NCBI GenBank assembly: GCA_003564655.1
Contig: PXES01000398.1
Coordinates: 1 to 15,998 of the forward strand
Origin: Paracoccaceae bacterium
GTDB taxonomy: Bacteria; Pseudomonadota; Alphaproteobacteria; Rhodobacterales; Rhodobacteraceae
Length of the DNA stretch: 15,998 nucleotides
Direction of reading: 5' to 3'
Shown here: piece by piece, positions 15,568-15,998 of the stretch
Numbering within the stretch: the first letter of the stretch is position 1
Layout of the letters: each line of letters starts with the position of its first letter
The notes under the pieces: model-generated
What the model was told of the DNA's origin: nothing
What the model saw: the letters and a program-made list of their open reading frames with translations, nothing else
The model's database searches: none
Program-made: the position numbers and the translations under genes

Positions 15568-15595
15568 CCCCGCGCGACCCTTTAGCCGCGCGGGG
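15568..15595. repeat. 9-bp GC hairpin between the rplT terminator and the convergent tctC-type gene
   Basis: CCCCGCGCG (15568-15576) pairs with CGCGCGGGG (15587-15595) around a 10-nt loop. It lies just behind the stop of the minus-strand transporter gene and might help end its transcript, but no T-tract follows on the minus strand. It could be a factor-assisted or weak terminator, or chance in GC-rich DNA. Confidence 0.4.
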
Positions 15596-15605
15596 GCTGA
15601 AACGC

Positions 15606-15998
15606 TCAGTCGCCGCCCAGAACCTCTTCATTCGCGGCGCGGATGCGGCGGACGTTTGCTTCCATCTCTTCCTGCCCGATATTCACCACCGGGAAGAAGG
15701 TGTTGCCCTCGGTGATGTCGATGAAGGCTTCCGATTCGCTGGCAAAGGCGGCGGCTTCCATCAGCCGTTCCTTGACGTGATCCGGGACACCCTGGGGCAC
15801 GACGATGGTGCGGTAGTCCTCGATCGAGAAGTCATAGCCCAGTTCGATCAGCGTGGGCGTATCGGGGTAGAAGGGCGAGCGCTCGGCCGACATGAAGGCG
15901 GCGACCGTCATTTCGCCCGTGGGCGTATACTGCGCATGCGTCCCGCCCGAATAGGCGAAATCGACCTCGCGGCCCAGGACGAGCGGGGCCATGCCGGC
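15606..15998 (-). CDS. Tripartite tricarboxylate transporter solute-binding protein (TctC/Bug family), C-terminal part
   Basis: The last 131 codons or so of a periplasmic binding protein of the Bug/TctC family, which delivers carboxylates such as citrate or other small organic acids to a TctA-TctB membrane pair. The reading frame is open to the window edge, so the internal Met near 15992 is not the start. The visible segment has the family pattern: a hydrophobic LVLGREVDFAYSGG stretch, then a GEMTVAAFMSAERSPFYPDTPT segment and TLIELGYD (the usual PDVPTLAEAGY region), then an acidic and helical C-terminus. The gene is convergent with rplT. TctA and TctB genes are not in view, so the transported compound cannot be named. 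Confidence 0.88.
   Translation of the reverse strand, partial: AGMAPLVLGREVDFAYSGGTHAQYTPTGEMTVAAFMSAERSPFYPDTPTLIELGYDFSIEDYRTIVVPQGVPDHVKERLMEAAAFASESEAFIDITEGNTFFPVVNIGQEEMEANVRRIRAANEEVLGGD

Overview
The window is a GC-rich (roughly 65-70 %) chromosomal segment from an alphaproteobacterium, most likely a member of the Rhodobacteraceae (Roseobacter/Rhodobacter group). This rests on codon use, the protein sequences, alphaproteobacterial-looking promoters (TTG-type -35, 17-nt spacer, weak -10) and a PAN-domain alpha-2-macroglobulin. It is mostly core chromosome: I see no phage, integrase, transposase or CRISPR array. No gene-free stretch exceeds 300 bases.

Left part, minus strand (1-2247): the 5' end of folC (cut by the window edge), accD overlapping it by ATGA, and a CPBP-family intramembrane protease. 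accD-folC appears to have its own promoter in the 53-bp gap behind the protease gene. A divergent gap (2248-2405) separates this block from plus-strand genes: a cardiolipin synthase and a fosmidomycin-resistance-type MFS exporter (fsr). A tRNA-Gly(TCC) gene follows, and its predicted promoter overlaps the fsr stop codon.

Centre, plus strand (5377-12827): a two-gene envelope operon. It holds a very large alpha-2-macroglobulin (1809 aa, thioester CTEQ, N-terminal PAN-like cysteine module) and penicillin-binding protein 1C (pbpC), joined by a 4-nt ATGA overlap. This matches the well-known yfhM-pbpC pairing, in which a periplasmic protease trap is coupled to a peptidoglycan synthase. Two bases after pbpC comes a perfect 30-bp inverted repeat without a T-tract, the strongest unexplained sequence structure in the window.

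Right part: pyruvate kinase (pyk), a 77-aa membrane protein of unknown function, and the ribosomal protein pair rpmI-rplT ending in a strong intrinsic terminator. At the right edge, convergent on the minus strand, is the C-terminal part of a tripartite tricarboxylate transporter (TctC/Bug) solute-binding protein, cut by the window edge.

Most genes are standard families. The points worth a second look are the long palindrome, the architecture and localisation of the alpha-2-macroglobulin, the small membrane protein, and rpmI-rplT standing apart from infC. I found no convincing evidence of an undescribed multi-gene system.
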